This document shows positions 31,823-39,025 of a stretch of DNA of 39,025 nt, piece after piece. Below the pieces are notes generated by a model. The model saw nothing but the letters and a program-made list of their open reading frames with translations. It was not told the origin of the DNA and searched no databases. The position numbers were made by a program, and so were the translations under genes. The stretch's first letter is position 1. Every line of letters begins with the position of its first letter. This DNA comes from Candidatus Galligastranaerophilus intestinavium (GTDB taxonomy: Bacteria > Cyanobacteriota > Vampirovibrionia > Gastranaerophilales > Gastranaerophilaceae): positions 1 to 39,025 of the forward strand of contig DVJQ01000071.1 of the NCBI GenBank assembly GCA_018716625.1, in the 5' to 3' direction.

Positions 31823-34488
31823 TACTCTCCTTCTCTCCAAGTTTTTGCACATTTTGTGTCGACCTTGAGCGGAACCCTAAGGGGCTGATTTAACTCCATT
31901 GCTTTTATTGTAAGTTCTTTTACTTCTTCAAGCTCGTTTTTTGGCACTTCAAGCACAAGTTCGTCGTGTACTTGAAGAATCATTTTTGATTTGTATTTTT
32001 TTAAATCATCGTGTAATTTTACCATTGCCATTTTAATTAAGTCCGCGCTTGTGCCTTGCAGCGGTGCATTTACGGCAGCACGCTGGGCAAATTCTCTTAT
32101 TTTTGCGTTTCTTGAGTTCAGTTCTGCACCCAGATACCTTTTTCTTCCGTAGAGTGTTTCTACATAGCCCTCCTGATGGGCTTCTATAAGGGTGTTATTA
32201 ATATAGGAGTTAATTTTTGGATATGTTGCAAAATATTTATCTATAAACTCTTGGGCTTCAAGCGGTGTTATCCCGAGAACAGATGAGAGTCCGTAGCGTG
32301 TTTGACCGTATATAAGTCCGAAATTTACCGCTTTTGCTTTTCTTCTCATTTCTTTTGTAACTTCTTCTTTTTTGACTTCAAAAATCTTTGATGCGGTAAT
32401 TAAATGTATGTCTTCGTCATTACAAAAGGCGTCTATGAGAACTTCATCTGCGGAAAAATGCGCCAACAATCTTAGTTCAATTTGTGAGTAATCAGCAGAG
32501 AGAATGTAAGAATTTTCTCTGTCTGTAGGCACAAAAGCTGCTCGAATGCGGTTTGAAAACTCTGTTCTTGTAGGTATACTTTGCAAATTAGGGTCAGAGC
32601 TTGAGAGTCTGCCTGTGGTTGTTACTATTTGGTTAAAATGGGTGTGAATTTTGCCGTCATCTTTTATTAGTTTTGGCAAGTTATCAATATATGTTGTTTT
32701 AAGCTTCATTAGCTGTCTGTGCTCTAAAATATCTCTTGCAATCTGGTGTTCAAGCGCAAGTTCGTCAAGAATTTTTGCCGAGGTTGAAAAGCCTGTTTTG
32801 TTCTTTTTTGACGGTTTTATTTTAAGAGTATTAAAAAGTATCTCGGAAACTTGTTTTGGAGAATTTATGTTAAAAGTTGTGCCTGCCTGATTGTAGATTT
32901 TTTCTTCAAAATTAAGTATTTTTTCGTTAACTTCCAGACTCAGCGTTTTTAAGTAATTAACATCAAGGCTCACCCCTGTGTCCTCCATGTCTTTTAAAAC
33001 ATATGCCAAGGGCAACTCAACTTTATTTATCAGATTTTTTTCTTTTTCATTTAATGAGTTTTGGTAAAACTCATATAAGCTTAAAATATTTCTTGTCAGC
33101 TTAAAACCGTCGTTTTCATCCGGCATGAAATTCAGATAATTTTGTATTTGCGAAACTATATCATGTTTTCTTGAGGAATCTTTAACGTAGCTTGTTAACA
33201 TAATATCCGATATTACGCCTTTTGGGTTGATGTAATTAAGCTCATTTTTAATATCATATACAACTTTTTTTATGTTTGGATTTTCAAGAATTTCAATGAC
33301 CTTATTGTCGTCTTTTTTTACAAGTGCGCAAGTATTATTTTGAGCCAGATAAAGGGAGTTTGGCATTTGGGGTAAAATGGCGCTCAGTGCAATAATATCA
33401 CCGTCTTTTATATTATTTAAAAACTCATAATACTCCTCTTGGCTTGTAAGTTTTGTAATTTCTTCATCCTCTTTTTGTTCTTGATGAAAAAGCCCGAGCT
33501 GGACTTGGGTTTGTGCTTGTTCGTCTTTTATTGTTACAAAATTTTCCGCTTTGGTTTCTGTGCAACTTGTCTCAAAAGGTGCGAGCAATTTATCTATATT
33601 TTTTACAAAGCTGTAGAACTGAACACTTTGGAAAAAGTCTGTAACGGCTTGCTTGTTTGGTATTTCAAGGCAGGTTCGAGAAAAGTCAAAATCAATTTCA
33701 ACATCTCTTTTAATTGTTGCCAAAAATTGCGACAAATACGCCATTTCTTTTTGTTCGATAAGTTTTTCTTTTATAGCTTTTTTTGTTATGTTTTCAATAT
33801 TTTCATACACGCCCTCAAGTGTTTTGTATTCTTGCAAAAGCCATTGAGCTGTTTTTGCACCAATACCTTTTACTCCGGGGATGTTGTCGGAACTGTCGCC
33901 GCAAAGAGCCTTGTAGTCTACAACTTGAGAGGGGTATACCCCTAAGTTTTCAAAAACTTCATCCCACCCCAGACAACTAAGCACGCCTTTTTGGGGAATA
34001 AGCACTTTTATTGTGCCTTCCTTGTCTACAAGTTGCAAGCTGTCTTTATCGCCTGTCAAAATATAGGTGTTATGCCCCATTTGTTTTGCTTTTGATGAAA
34101 TTGTGCCGATAATGTCATCGCCTTCAAAGCCTTCTTTTGTGTAAATTGGTATATTGAGGGCTTTTAGTCCTTCCATTATTAAAGAAAGTTGCGAGCGCAA
34201 TGTATCAGGCATGGTTTGTCTGTTTGCCTTGTAATCTTGGTATTTTTCGAGCCTGAAAGTGTGTCTTGAGACATCAAAGGCAACAGCAATGGAGTTTGGC
34301 TTGATATCGGCTCCGCCTTTTGAGGATGATGAGAGCAAGTCAAAAATTGATTTAAAAAACCCGTAAATTGCCCATGTAGGTTGATGTTGCGTTGTTTGCA
34401 TATTGGTACGCTCAAGCGCAAAAAACATCCTGAAAGCAAGCGCATGTCCGTCTATCAGTATTAGAGTTTTTTTATCCTCGCTCCTCAT
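31822..34488 (-). CDS. polA: DNA polymerase I, probably without proofreading
   Basis: Fills gaps and removes RNA primers. The 888 residues have an N-terminal 5' nuclease domain (1 to about 290, LILIDGHALAFRMFFA, YKANRQTMP, GDSSDNIPGVKGIG), a 3'-5' exonuclease-like domain (about 340-500), and the polymerase domain with motif A DYSQIELRLLAH (about 671), motif B RRKAKAVNFGLIYG and motif C QVHDELVLEV (about 842). The exonuclease-like domain lacks the DxE metal site (IIALSAILP at its place), so proofreading seems lost, as in Taq and Bacillus enzymes. AAAGGTGGGAT precedes the ATG. It lies in the long pnp-to-nuclease gene string. Confidence 0.95.
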   Translation of the reverse strand: MRSEDKKTLILIDGHALAFRMFFALERTNMQTTQHQPTWAIYGFFKSIFDLLSSSSKGGADIKPNSIAVAFDVSRHTFRLEKYQDYKANRQTMPDTLRSQLSLIMEGLKALNIPIYTKEGFEGDDIIGTISSKAKQMGHNTYILTGDKDSLQLVDKEGTIKVLIPQKGVLSCLGWDEVFENLGVYPSQVVDYKALCGDSSDNIPGVKGIGAKTAQWLLQEYKTLEGVYENIENITKKAIKEKLIEQKEMAYLSQFLATIKRDVEIDFDFSRTCLEIPNKQAVTDFFQSVQFYSFVKNIDKLLAPFETSCTETKAENFVTIKDEQAQTQVQLGLFHQEQKEDEEITKLTSQEEYYEFLNNIKDGDIIALSAILPQMPNSLYLAQNNTCALVKKDDNKVIEILENPNIKKVVYDIKNELNYINPKGVISDIMLTSYVKDSSRKHDIVSQIQNYLNFMPDENDGFKLTRNILSLYEFYQNSLNEKEKNLINKVELPLAYVLKDMEDTGVSLDVNYLKTLSLEVNEKILNFEEKIYNQAGTTFNINSPKQVSEILFNTLKIKPSKKNKTGFSTSAKILDELALEHQIARDILEHRQLMKLKTTYIDNLPKLIKDDGKIHTHFNQIVTTTGRLSSSDPNLQSIPTRTEFSNRIRAAFVPTDRENSYILSADYSQIELRLLAHFSADEVLIDAFCNDEDIHLITASKIFEVKKEEVTKEMRRKAKAVNFGLIYGQTRYGLSSVLGITPLEAQEFIDKYFATYPKINSYINNTLIEAHQEGYVETLYGRKRYLGAELNSRNAKIREFAQRAAVNAPLQGTSADLIKMAMVKLHDDLKKYKSKMILQVHDELVLEVPKNELEEVKELTIKAMELNQPLRVPLKVDTKCAKTWREGE

Positions 34489-34513
34489 ATCCCACCTTTT
34501 ATTTTATTTTACC

Positions 34514-35344
34514 TTAAAAATCATCCTTTGTAATCAGTTTTGTATTATTTAATATTTTTACCTCAAAATTTCCACTGTTTGAGCCGCTTTGTTCTGTTAT
34601 AGCTCCCTTTGATAAACACTCACCTTGATTAGCTGAGTATATTTTTATGTAGTTTGCAATATTTATGTCACTGTTTTCGCTGCAAGTTCTTGAAAAATCA
34701 AATTTTGCTTCATTAGAACATACAAGATAAAACGAGTTTGCACCTACTGTGGTTTTATAGCTGTTAACATTTGCTTTGCAGCCTATGTCTTGCCAGATGA
34801 ACTCATTATTATCATCTTTTATCCCTGCAAAAATAAAATATCCGTCAGGGTTTGCATCGGTTATAACTTCTATTTCGTCAGAATTTTTGTCTGTAATAAT
34901 GCTGTCTGATTCAACAATATCTTCAAAATTTATATTTTCTTGAATTTGTTCGTATGTTTGGGCATAGGAGTTTGCCTTAATTTTTATATTTTTAAGACCT
35001 GCAAATCTTAGAAAATATGTCGGTAATTCAAGTTGGGCTTCTATTTTAACCTTTTTTTCTCCGCTTTCTTCTTCTTTGTAATATACATTTAGCAATTGTG
35101 CGTCTTTTAGAGTGTCAAATTCAGCTTTATATAGACTGAAGTACTTTTTGCTGTAGTCCTGTGAGTTTTCTTTGTATTTTGCAATACTTGCAAGTGCTGT
35201 TGTTTCGACTGCACGCTGCAATTTTACTCTGTTCATTGTTACAAAAGCCATGTCAATTGCAAATGCACTAAATACTATAAAAGAAAAGCAAAATACTGCA
35301 ACTAAAATTGAAACATTTGCACGTTTTTTATTAAGTTTAATCAT
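34514..35344 (-). CDS. TadG-like pilus-assembly/surface protein
   Basis: The N terminus matches TadE/TadG-type proteins: a basic start, one membrane helix (about 11-33: VSILVAVFCFSFIVFSAFAID), and then MAFVTMNRVKLQRAVETTALASI, the usual pseudopilin-like helix with an Ala-rich patch. About 240 residues follow outside the membrane, predicted as beta-rich with a Cys-rich C-terminal part (four Cys between about 190 and 252). TadG has a VWA domain in many species; none is visible here, so this is a short version. It overlaps the TadE-like gene by 4 bases (ATGA). A role in a Tad/Flp pilus or another surface structure is inferred; no TadA, TadB or Flp gene is in the window. Confidence 0.65.
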   Translation of the reverse strand: MIKLNKKRANVSILVAVFCFSFIVFSAFAIDMAFVTMNRVKLQRAVETTALASIAKYKENSQDYSKKYFSLYKAEFDTLKDAQLLNVYYKEEESGEKKVKIEAQLELPTYFLRFAGLKNIKIKANSYAQTYEQIQENINFEDIVESDSIITDKNSDEIEVITDANPDGYFIFAGIKDDNNEFIWQDIGCKANVNSYKTTVGANSFYLVCSNEAKFDFSRTCSENSDINIANYIKIYSANQGECLSKGAITEQSGSNSGNFEVKILNNTKLITKDDF

Positions 35345-35907
35345 GTTTGCGGGCTTTCTTCATTTTGCTGGGCAGTATTTCTATAGTCAGTAAAATCATT
35401 TGCAAGATTAGTATCGGTAATATTATAAGAATTTGGCAAAAAGAGTGCTTTGTTTGATATAACTATGCTCTTGAAATGAAACTCATCCGGTATTGCTCCA
35501 AAAAATGTATTTACAAGGGTGAAAGCATATGTATAAGTGTATGTTGCAACACTTATCGTGAAATCTTCCACTTCAAAAGTCTGAACCTTTACTGTGTCGG
35601 AGTACGGAACTTTTCTTGAGGCGAGAATTTTTCGAGTGTTGTCTTGTATTTCTTTTGATATGTCTTTGTAAGAGGAGTTGTTGTTATTTCTGTATATGCT
35701 TGAGGCAGCCCCTACTGCACGATTTAGCGCACTGTTAAGCTCAATCCCCGCGTTTATTCCGTAGCCTATTTCGCTTAGCAGTGCAATTATTCCGACTAAA
35801 AAAGGAAAAAACAAAACAAATTCAACAAGATGTTGAGCCTTTGAGCGTTTTTGCCCAAAGGCTTTAAAATCTTGTTTATTTTTAATCGTCGTCTTCTTGA
35901 ACTCCAT
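35341..35907 (-). CDS. TadE-like pilus-assembly protein
   Basis: The 188 residues carry the TadE pattern: after a basic start, QHLVEFVLFFPFLVGIIALL is a membrane helix with the conserved Glu-Phe near its beginning, followed by EIGYGINAGIELNSALNRAVGAASS. The rest is extracytoplasmic and ends in an Asn/Gln-rich tail. TadE-like pseudopilins support Flp pilus assembly. The ATG at 35907 lies within the lipoprotein gene (26-base overlap) with AAGGG only 2 bases upstream, a tight spacing. It probably works with the TadG-like protein next to it. Confidence 0.7.
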   Translation of the reverse strand: MEFKKTTIKNKQDFKAFGQKRSKAQHLVEFVLFFPFLVGIIALLSEIGYGINAGIELNSALNRAVGAASSIYRNNNNSSYKDISKEIQDNTRKILASRKVPYSDTVKVQTFEVEDFTISVATYTYTYAFTLVNTFFGAIPDEFHFKSIVISNKALFLPNSYNITDTNLANDFTDYRNTAQQNEESPQT

Positions 35908-36601
35908 TACCCTTAACCATAAAGCTGTATGACAAATCTTTATAGGTTACATTAATCGGGTATACCCCGGGGTCTTTTAAGAAAAGGTAAAAGAATTTAT
36001 TTTCTTTAGGTTTAACTACTGCTGCCGTATTTATTGTATGTTGGCTTATGCCTTCAACAACAGTACTTATTTGTTTGTACGCTCCGTCACTTGATGATAC
36101 GCTTGTGGTTTCAGCAATAGGGTTTGTTTGGTTTAAGCGTTGATAATTGTTTGCAATATTTGCAATGTTGCTTAGTGTGCCTGAGGCTTGTGACATTGAA
36201 GCAAGCGCACCTGCTTGTGAACTTTGGTATGCCCCCAAATAGTTTGATGAGCTGATTAAGCTTATTGGGGTGTTGTTTGCGCTTAATTCAAAGTCTTTTG
36301 TATAAAATACGTAGTCATTTGCACTTGAGTTGTTGTTTATTTGAACATATGCAGCCAGTACATCAGGTACGGGGGTTTTTGAAATTCCTACCCGCATTGA
36401 AATATCTTCGCCTGCCGATGTTTTATTGTATGTTGAAAAATAAAACATTTCGTCAGTTTGGATGAGTGCCGAATTTTTTGCATCAAAATCCTCTCCGACA
36501 TAGGACAATGTTGAACAGCCGCCAAGTGCGAACGCGCTGAGTACTACTGCACCGAGCGTTAACATGGTTTTTTTCAGCCTATTGGCAATTTGCTTTTTCA
36601 T
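35882..36601 (-). CDS. lipoprotein of unknown function
   Basis: No family is recognised. The 239-residue product begins with a lipoprotein signal peptide: MKKQIANRLKK, hydrophobic core MLTLGAVVLSAFA and lipobox LGGC (Cys29). The mature protein is about 210 residues: a beta-rich N-terminal part, a Ser/Ala/Gln-rich middle (about 120-165, YQSSQAGALASMSQASGTL), a second beta part, and an acidic C terminus (QEDDD). AAGGAG lies 9 bases upstream of the ATG, which is inside pnp (23-base overlap), and the 3' end overlaps the TadE-like gene. Context suggests a surface partner of the Tad-like proteins, for example a secretin-associated lipoprotein, but this is only a guess. Confidence 0.75.
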   Translation of the reverse strand: MKKQIANRLKKTMLTLGAVVLSAFALGGCSTLSYVGEDFDAKNSALIQTDEMFYFSTYNKTSAGEDISMRVGISKTPVPDVLAAYVQINNNSSANDYVFYTKDFELSANNTPISLISSSNYLGAYQSSQAGALASMSQASGTLSNIANIANNYQRLNQTNPIAETTSVSSSDGAYKQISTVVEGISQHTINTAAVVKPKENKFFYLFLKDPGVYPINVTYKDLSYSFMVKGNGVQEDDD

Positions 36602-38729
36602 CTTCGCTTACTCCTTTGATTGTAAGGTTAACTCTGCCTTTATCATCTATTTTGATAACTTTGACAATTACCTCTTGACCAATTGATAAGTGAGGTTCTA
36701 TTGTTTCAATTCTTTCGTTGCATACTTGAGAAATGTGAACCATACCGTCTTTTCCGGGTGCAAGTTCAACAAAAGCGCCGATTGGGATGATTCTAACTAC
36801 CTTGCCTTTTACTACCATGCCAACTTCAGGTTTAAAAGTAAGGTCTTTAATCATTTTAATTGCGATATCTGCACCTTCTTTATCATTTGATGTAACAGTT
36901 ACAGTACCGTCATCTTGAATATCAATTTCAGCGCCTGACGCGTCAATTATGCTTCTAATCATTTTTCCGCCGGGTCCGATTACTGTTCCTATATCATCTT
37001 GCGGGATGGTTAGAGTATATAATCTCGGTGCAAAAGGTGATAAATCGGCTCTTGGTGCGCTTATTGCTTCTTTCATGCATTCCATAATGTGTAATCTGCC
37101 GTCTTTTGCCTGATATAGCGCACGTCTTAGCGTTTCGTTAGATATGCCTTTAATTTTCATATCCATTTGTAGAGCTGTAATACCTTCAGAGTTGCCTGTG
37201 ACTTTAAAGTCCATATCGCCCAAGAAGTCTTCTATACCTTGAATATCCGTTAAAACAATATCTGTGTCGCCTTCTTTTATAAGTCCCATTGCAACGCCCG
37301 AAATCATACATTTAACGGGAACACCAGCGTCCATAAGTGCCATTGAGCTTGCACAAGTTGAACCCATTGAGGTTGAACCGTTTGACTCAAGGACATCGGA
37401 TGTTACGCGAATTGCATAAGGGAATTCTTTTTCATCGGGAAGTGCAGGAACATTAGCACGCTCTGCCAAGTTTCCATGACCTACTTCGCGGCGTCCGGGG
37501 CCTCTTAGTGGTTTTACTTCGCCAACAGAGAAACCGGGGAAAATGTATTTGTGCATATAAGATTTTTTAAGAAGCGGGTCAACTCCGTCAAGCTCTTGAG
37601 CCATATTGGGACCTGCAAGAGTTGCACAGGATAGGATTTGTGTTTGACCCCTTGTAAATACCGCAGAACCATGAGCACGCGGAATAACACCGACTTCGCA
37701 CCAAATAGGACGAACATCCGTAATTTTTCTGCCATCGGCACGAACGCCTTCATCTTTAATCATTGCACGCATTATTTTCTTTTCTAATGCTTTAAATTCT
37801 TCCGCAACAAAGTCGATGCCCGTTTCTTCCATCATTTTTTTAATCGGGTGTTCATCATCCAGTGCTTCAATTTTCTCTTTTACTATGTTTTTTGCTTCTT
37901 CAAGTTTGTTTTGTCTGTACTCTCTGTCAAAATTGTGATAAGCATCAACAATCATATCGTAAGTGTTATCTTTAATGATTTGAGCTAATTCTGATGTGTC
38001 ATAAGGATTTACAAAGTTTTCTTTTTCAACTCCGCAAGCTCGTGCAAATTCAAGTTGAGCGTCGCACTGTTTTCTTATTTCAACTTGTGCAAATTCAACA
38101 GCTGCCATAATATCATCTTCGGTTACAAATTTGCAGCCTGCCTCAACCATAATAACACTGTCATGAGTTCCTGCTATAACGATATCCATATCAGATTTTT
38201 CGCACTCTTGGTGTGTCGGGTTGGCAATCATTTGACCGTCAATTCTACCGACACGAATTGCGCCTACAGGACCTTCAAAAGGTGCACCTGTTAGCATAAG
38301 AGCAGCTGAAGCACCAAGGATTGATAAAACATCGGGTTGATTTTTTTGGTCATAGCTGAATAATTGTGAAACAATTTGAACGTCGTTTCTGTAACCTTTT
38401 GGCCATAGCGGGCGTATCGGTCTGTCTATTAACCTTGAAACCAAAATTGCTTTTTCGCTTGAGCGGCCTTCTGTTCTTGTATATCCTCCGGGGATTCTGC
38501 CAATTGCAGACATTCTTTCTTCATAATCTATTAACAATGGGAAAAAGTCTATACCTACACGCGGCTCTTTACTTACTATCGCGTGGATAAAAAGCATTGT
38601 ATCTTCGCATCTTACTGTAACGGATGATGTTGCCTGTTTTGCGTATTTGCCTGTTTCAATTGTTACAAGCTTATCGCCTATTGTAACTTCCATCCTTTTA
38701 ACTTCCGGTTTTTCTGTCATCATTGTCAT
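36579..38729 (-). CDS. pnp: polyribonucleotide nucleotidyltransferase (PNPase)
   Basis: Degrades mRNA 3' to 5' by phosphorolysis. The 716 residues have two RNase PH domains (about 10-240 and 320-560) with RADGRKITDVRPIWCEVG, RGPGRREVGHGNLAERA and the catalytic Asp pair in GIEDFLGDMDFKVTG; a KH domain (GTVIGPGGKMIRSI, about 580-600) and an S1 domain (about 633-709, GMVVKGKVVRIIPIGAFVEL). Three Met codons lie near the start; 38729 was used. A purine-rich A/G stretch is the only ribosome site. No rpsO is found within the 296 bases upstream, unlike the usual rpsO-pnp pair. It is the first gene of the nine-gene string. Confidence 0.96.
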   Translation of the reverse strand: MTMMTEKPEVKRMEVTIGDKLVTIETGKYAKQATSSVTVRCEDTMLFIHAIVSKEPRVGIDFFPLLIDYEERMSAIGRIPGGYTRTEGRSSEKAILVSRLIDRPIRPLWPKGYRNDVQIVSQLFSYDQKNQPDVLSILGASAALMLTGAPFEGPVGAIRVGRIDGQMIANPTHQECEKSDMDIVIAGTHDSVIMVEAGCKFVTEDDIMAAVEFAQVEIRKQCDAQLEFARACGVEKENFVNPYDTSELAQIIKDNTYDMIVDAYHNFDREYRQNKLEEAKNIVKEKIEALDDEHPIKKMMEETGIDFVAEEFKALEKKIMRAMIKDEGVRADGRKITDVRPIWCEVGVIPRAHGSAVFTRGQTQILSCATLAGPNMAQELDGVDPLLKKSYMHKYIFPGFSVGEVKPLRGPGRREVGHGNLAERANVPALPDEKEFPYAIRVTSDVLESNGSTSMGSTCASSMALMDAGVPVKCMISGVAMGLIKEGDTDIVLTDIQGIEDFLGDMDFKVTGNSEGITALQMDMKIKGISNETLRRALYQAKDGRLHIMECMKEAISAPRADLSPFAPRLYTLTIPQDDIGTVIGPGGKMIRSIIDASGAEIDIQDDGTVTVTSNDKEGADIAIKMIKDLTFKPEVGMVVKGKVVRIIPIGAFVELAPGKDGMVHISQVCNERIETIEPHLSIGQEVIVKVIKIDDKGRVNLTIKGVSEDEKANCQ

Positions 38730-38757
38730 TTTCTTTTTTCTTTCTATGTTTTACACT

Positions 38758-38786
38758 TCTATATCTCAATTAAAATTTTATAACAA
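38758..38786 (-). promoter_or_regulatory. promoter of the pnp operon
   Basis: On the minus strand TTGTTA (38786-38781) and TATAGA (38763-38758) are spaced by exactly 17 bases. Transcription would start near 38751, giving a leader of about 22 bases to the pnp ATG. Confidence 0.55.
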
Positions 38787-38823
38787 ACACAACAAGATGA
38801 AAAGAAAAAAGTATTTTTTAAGC

Positions 38824-38879
38824 AAAAAAAAGAGGCGCTGTTGAATAGATTGTTGTCTATTTACCTGGAGTGCGCCTCT
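38824..38879 (-). terminator. strong terminator of a transcript from beyond the window
   Basis: AGAGGCGC (38831-38838) pairs perfectly with GCGCCTCT (38872-38879); the loop contains a second hairpin AATAGA/TCTATT (38844-38849, 38856-38861). On the minus strand the stem is followed by T8 (38831-38823 side). It would end a minus-strand transcript entering from the right edge, just upstream of the pnp promoter. Confidence 0.75.
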
Positions 38880-38913
38880 AAGAAATAAGATACGAAATTT
38901 ATTTTATTAACCC

Positions 38914-39025
38914 GTCACCCTGACTTACTCTCCTGCCACCCTGACATGTTTTGAGTGTCTAATTTTCGTCACCCTGAACTTGTTTCAGGGTCTGATAAAC
39001 TTTGTTTACCCTGTGTCTGTCACCC
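38914..39025. repeat. cluster of degenerate palindromic repeats
   Basis: The intergenic end of the window has repeated GTCACCCTGA units at 38914-38923 and 38968-38977, a variant CCACCCTGAC at 38936-38945, and a truncated GTCACCC at 39019-39025. The best copy is a palindrome, CCCTGAACTTGTTTCAGGG at 38972-38990 (7-base arms, 5-base loop); the copy at 38939-38957 is a decayed version. Spacing is irregular (22-51 bases), so this is not CRISPR. It resembles REP-type dispersed palindromes seen in many genomes and may continue past the window. No ORF is seen in 38730-39025. Confidence 0.6.

Noticed and set aside
33439-33945. 168-residue plus-strand ORF
   Set aside because: It is antisense to conserved polA codons and looks like a shadow frame rich in Phe and Cys.
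38914-39025. CRISPR array
   Set aside because: Repeats are short, degenerate and irregularly spaced, and no cas genes are nearby; Cas4-like features are also lacking in the nuclease at 25087-25674.
38730-39025. rpsO upstream of pnp
   Set aside because: No ORF resembling S15 occurs in these 296 bases; only a promoter, a terminator and repeats are seen.

Overview
The window is a gene-dense, AT-rich bacterial chromosome segment with about 27 protein-coding genes. Most are packed into long operons with 0-25 base gaps or short overlaps. LpxK, an MCE/Mla lipid-transport set, a porin-like barrel, a lipoprotein and several signal peptides point to a Gram-negative envelope. The overall picture (AT-rich, lipid A gene, cyanobacterial-style MlaE/F/D without MlaB or MlaC, small proteins with a short phenylalanine-glycine motif near the N terminus) suggests a gut-type non-photosynthetic relative of Cyanobacteria (Vampirovibrionia/Melainabacteria, Gastranaerophilales). 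That placement is inference and was not tested by phylogeny. No phage, transposase, CRISPR array, rRNA or tRNA was seen.

Left part (1-11464). A divergent MutS and a possible 48-residue membrane peptide meet an outer-membrane barrel gene tail to tail. A divergent region then holds an extended -10 promoter and a terminator-like hairpin just before rimP-nusA-formyltransferase. On the minus strand, an envelope operon runs mlaE-mlaF-MCE protein-lpxK-metF.

Middle part (11465-18860). Two small paralogous-looking proteins of unknown function each have their own terminator. Next, on the minus strand, comes ribE-ribBA-GNAT-aminotransferase-serA (riboflavin plus serine synthesis). A separate 60-codon gene follows, with near-consensus promoter, Shine-Dalgarno and terminator.

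Right-centre (18866-25095, plus strand). der-plsY is followed by a fragment of the spc ribosomal operon (rpsE-rpmD-rplO-secY-adk-map) behind its own promoter and leader. The usual flanking ribosomal genes are missing on both sides.

Right part (38729 down to 25087, minus strand). One very tight gene string encodes PNPase, a lipoprotein, TadE-like and TadG-like proteins, DNA polymerase I, a small exported protein, PriA, a 1255-residue AddB-AddA-like double helicase and a stand-alone PD-(D/E)XK nuclease. The last two look like a rearranged AddAB/RecBCD-type machine and are the best candidate for an under-described system. The right edge holds a strong minus-strand terminator and a cluster of degenerate palindromic repeats.

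Recurrent themes are terminators abutting the next promoter, a TGCTAT extended -10 element, three operon heads where a -10 box lies 6-9 bases before the ATG without a Shine-Dalgarno (likely leaderless), and convergent genes that overlap at their stop codons.
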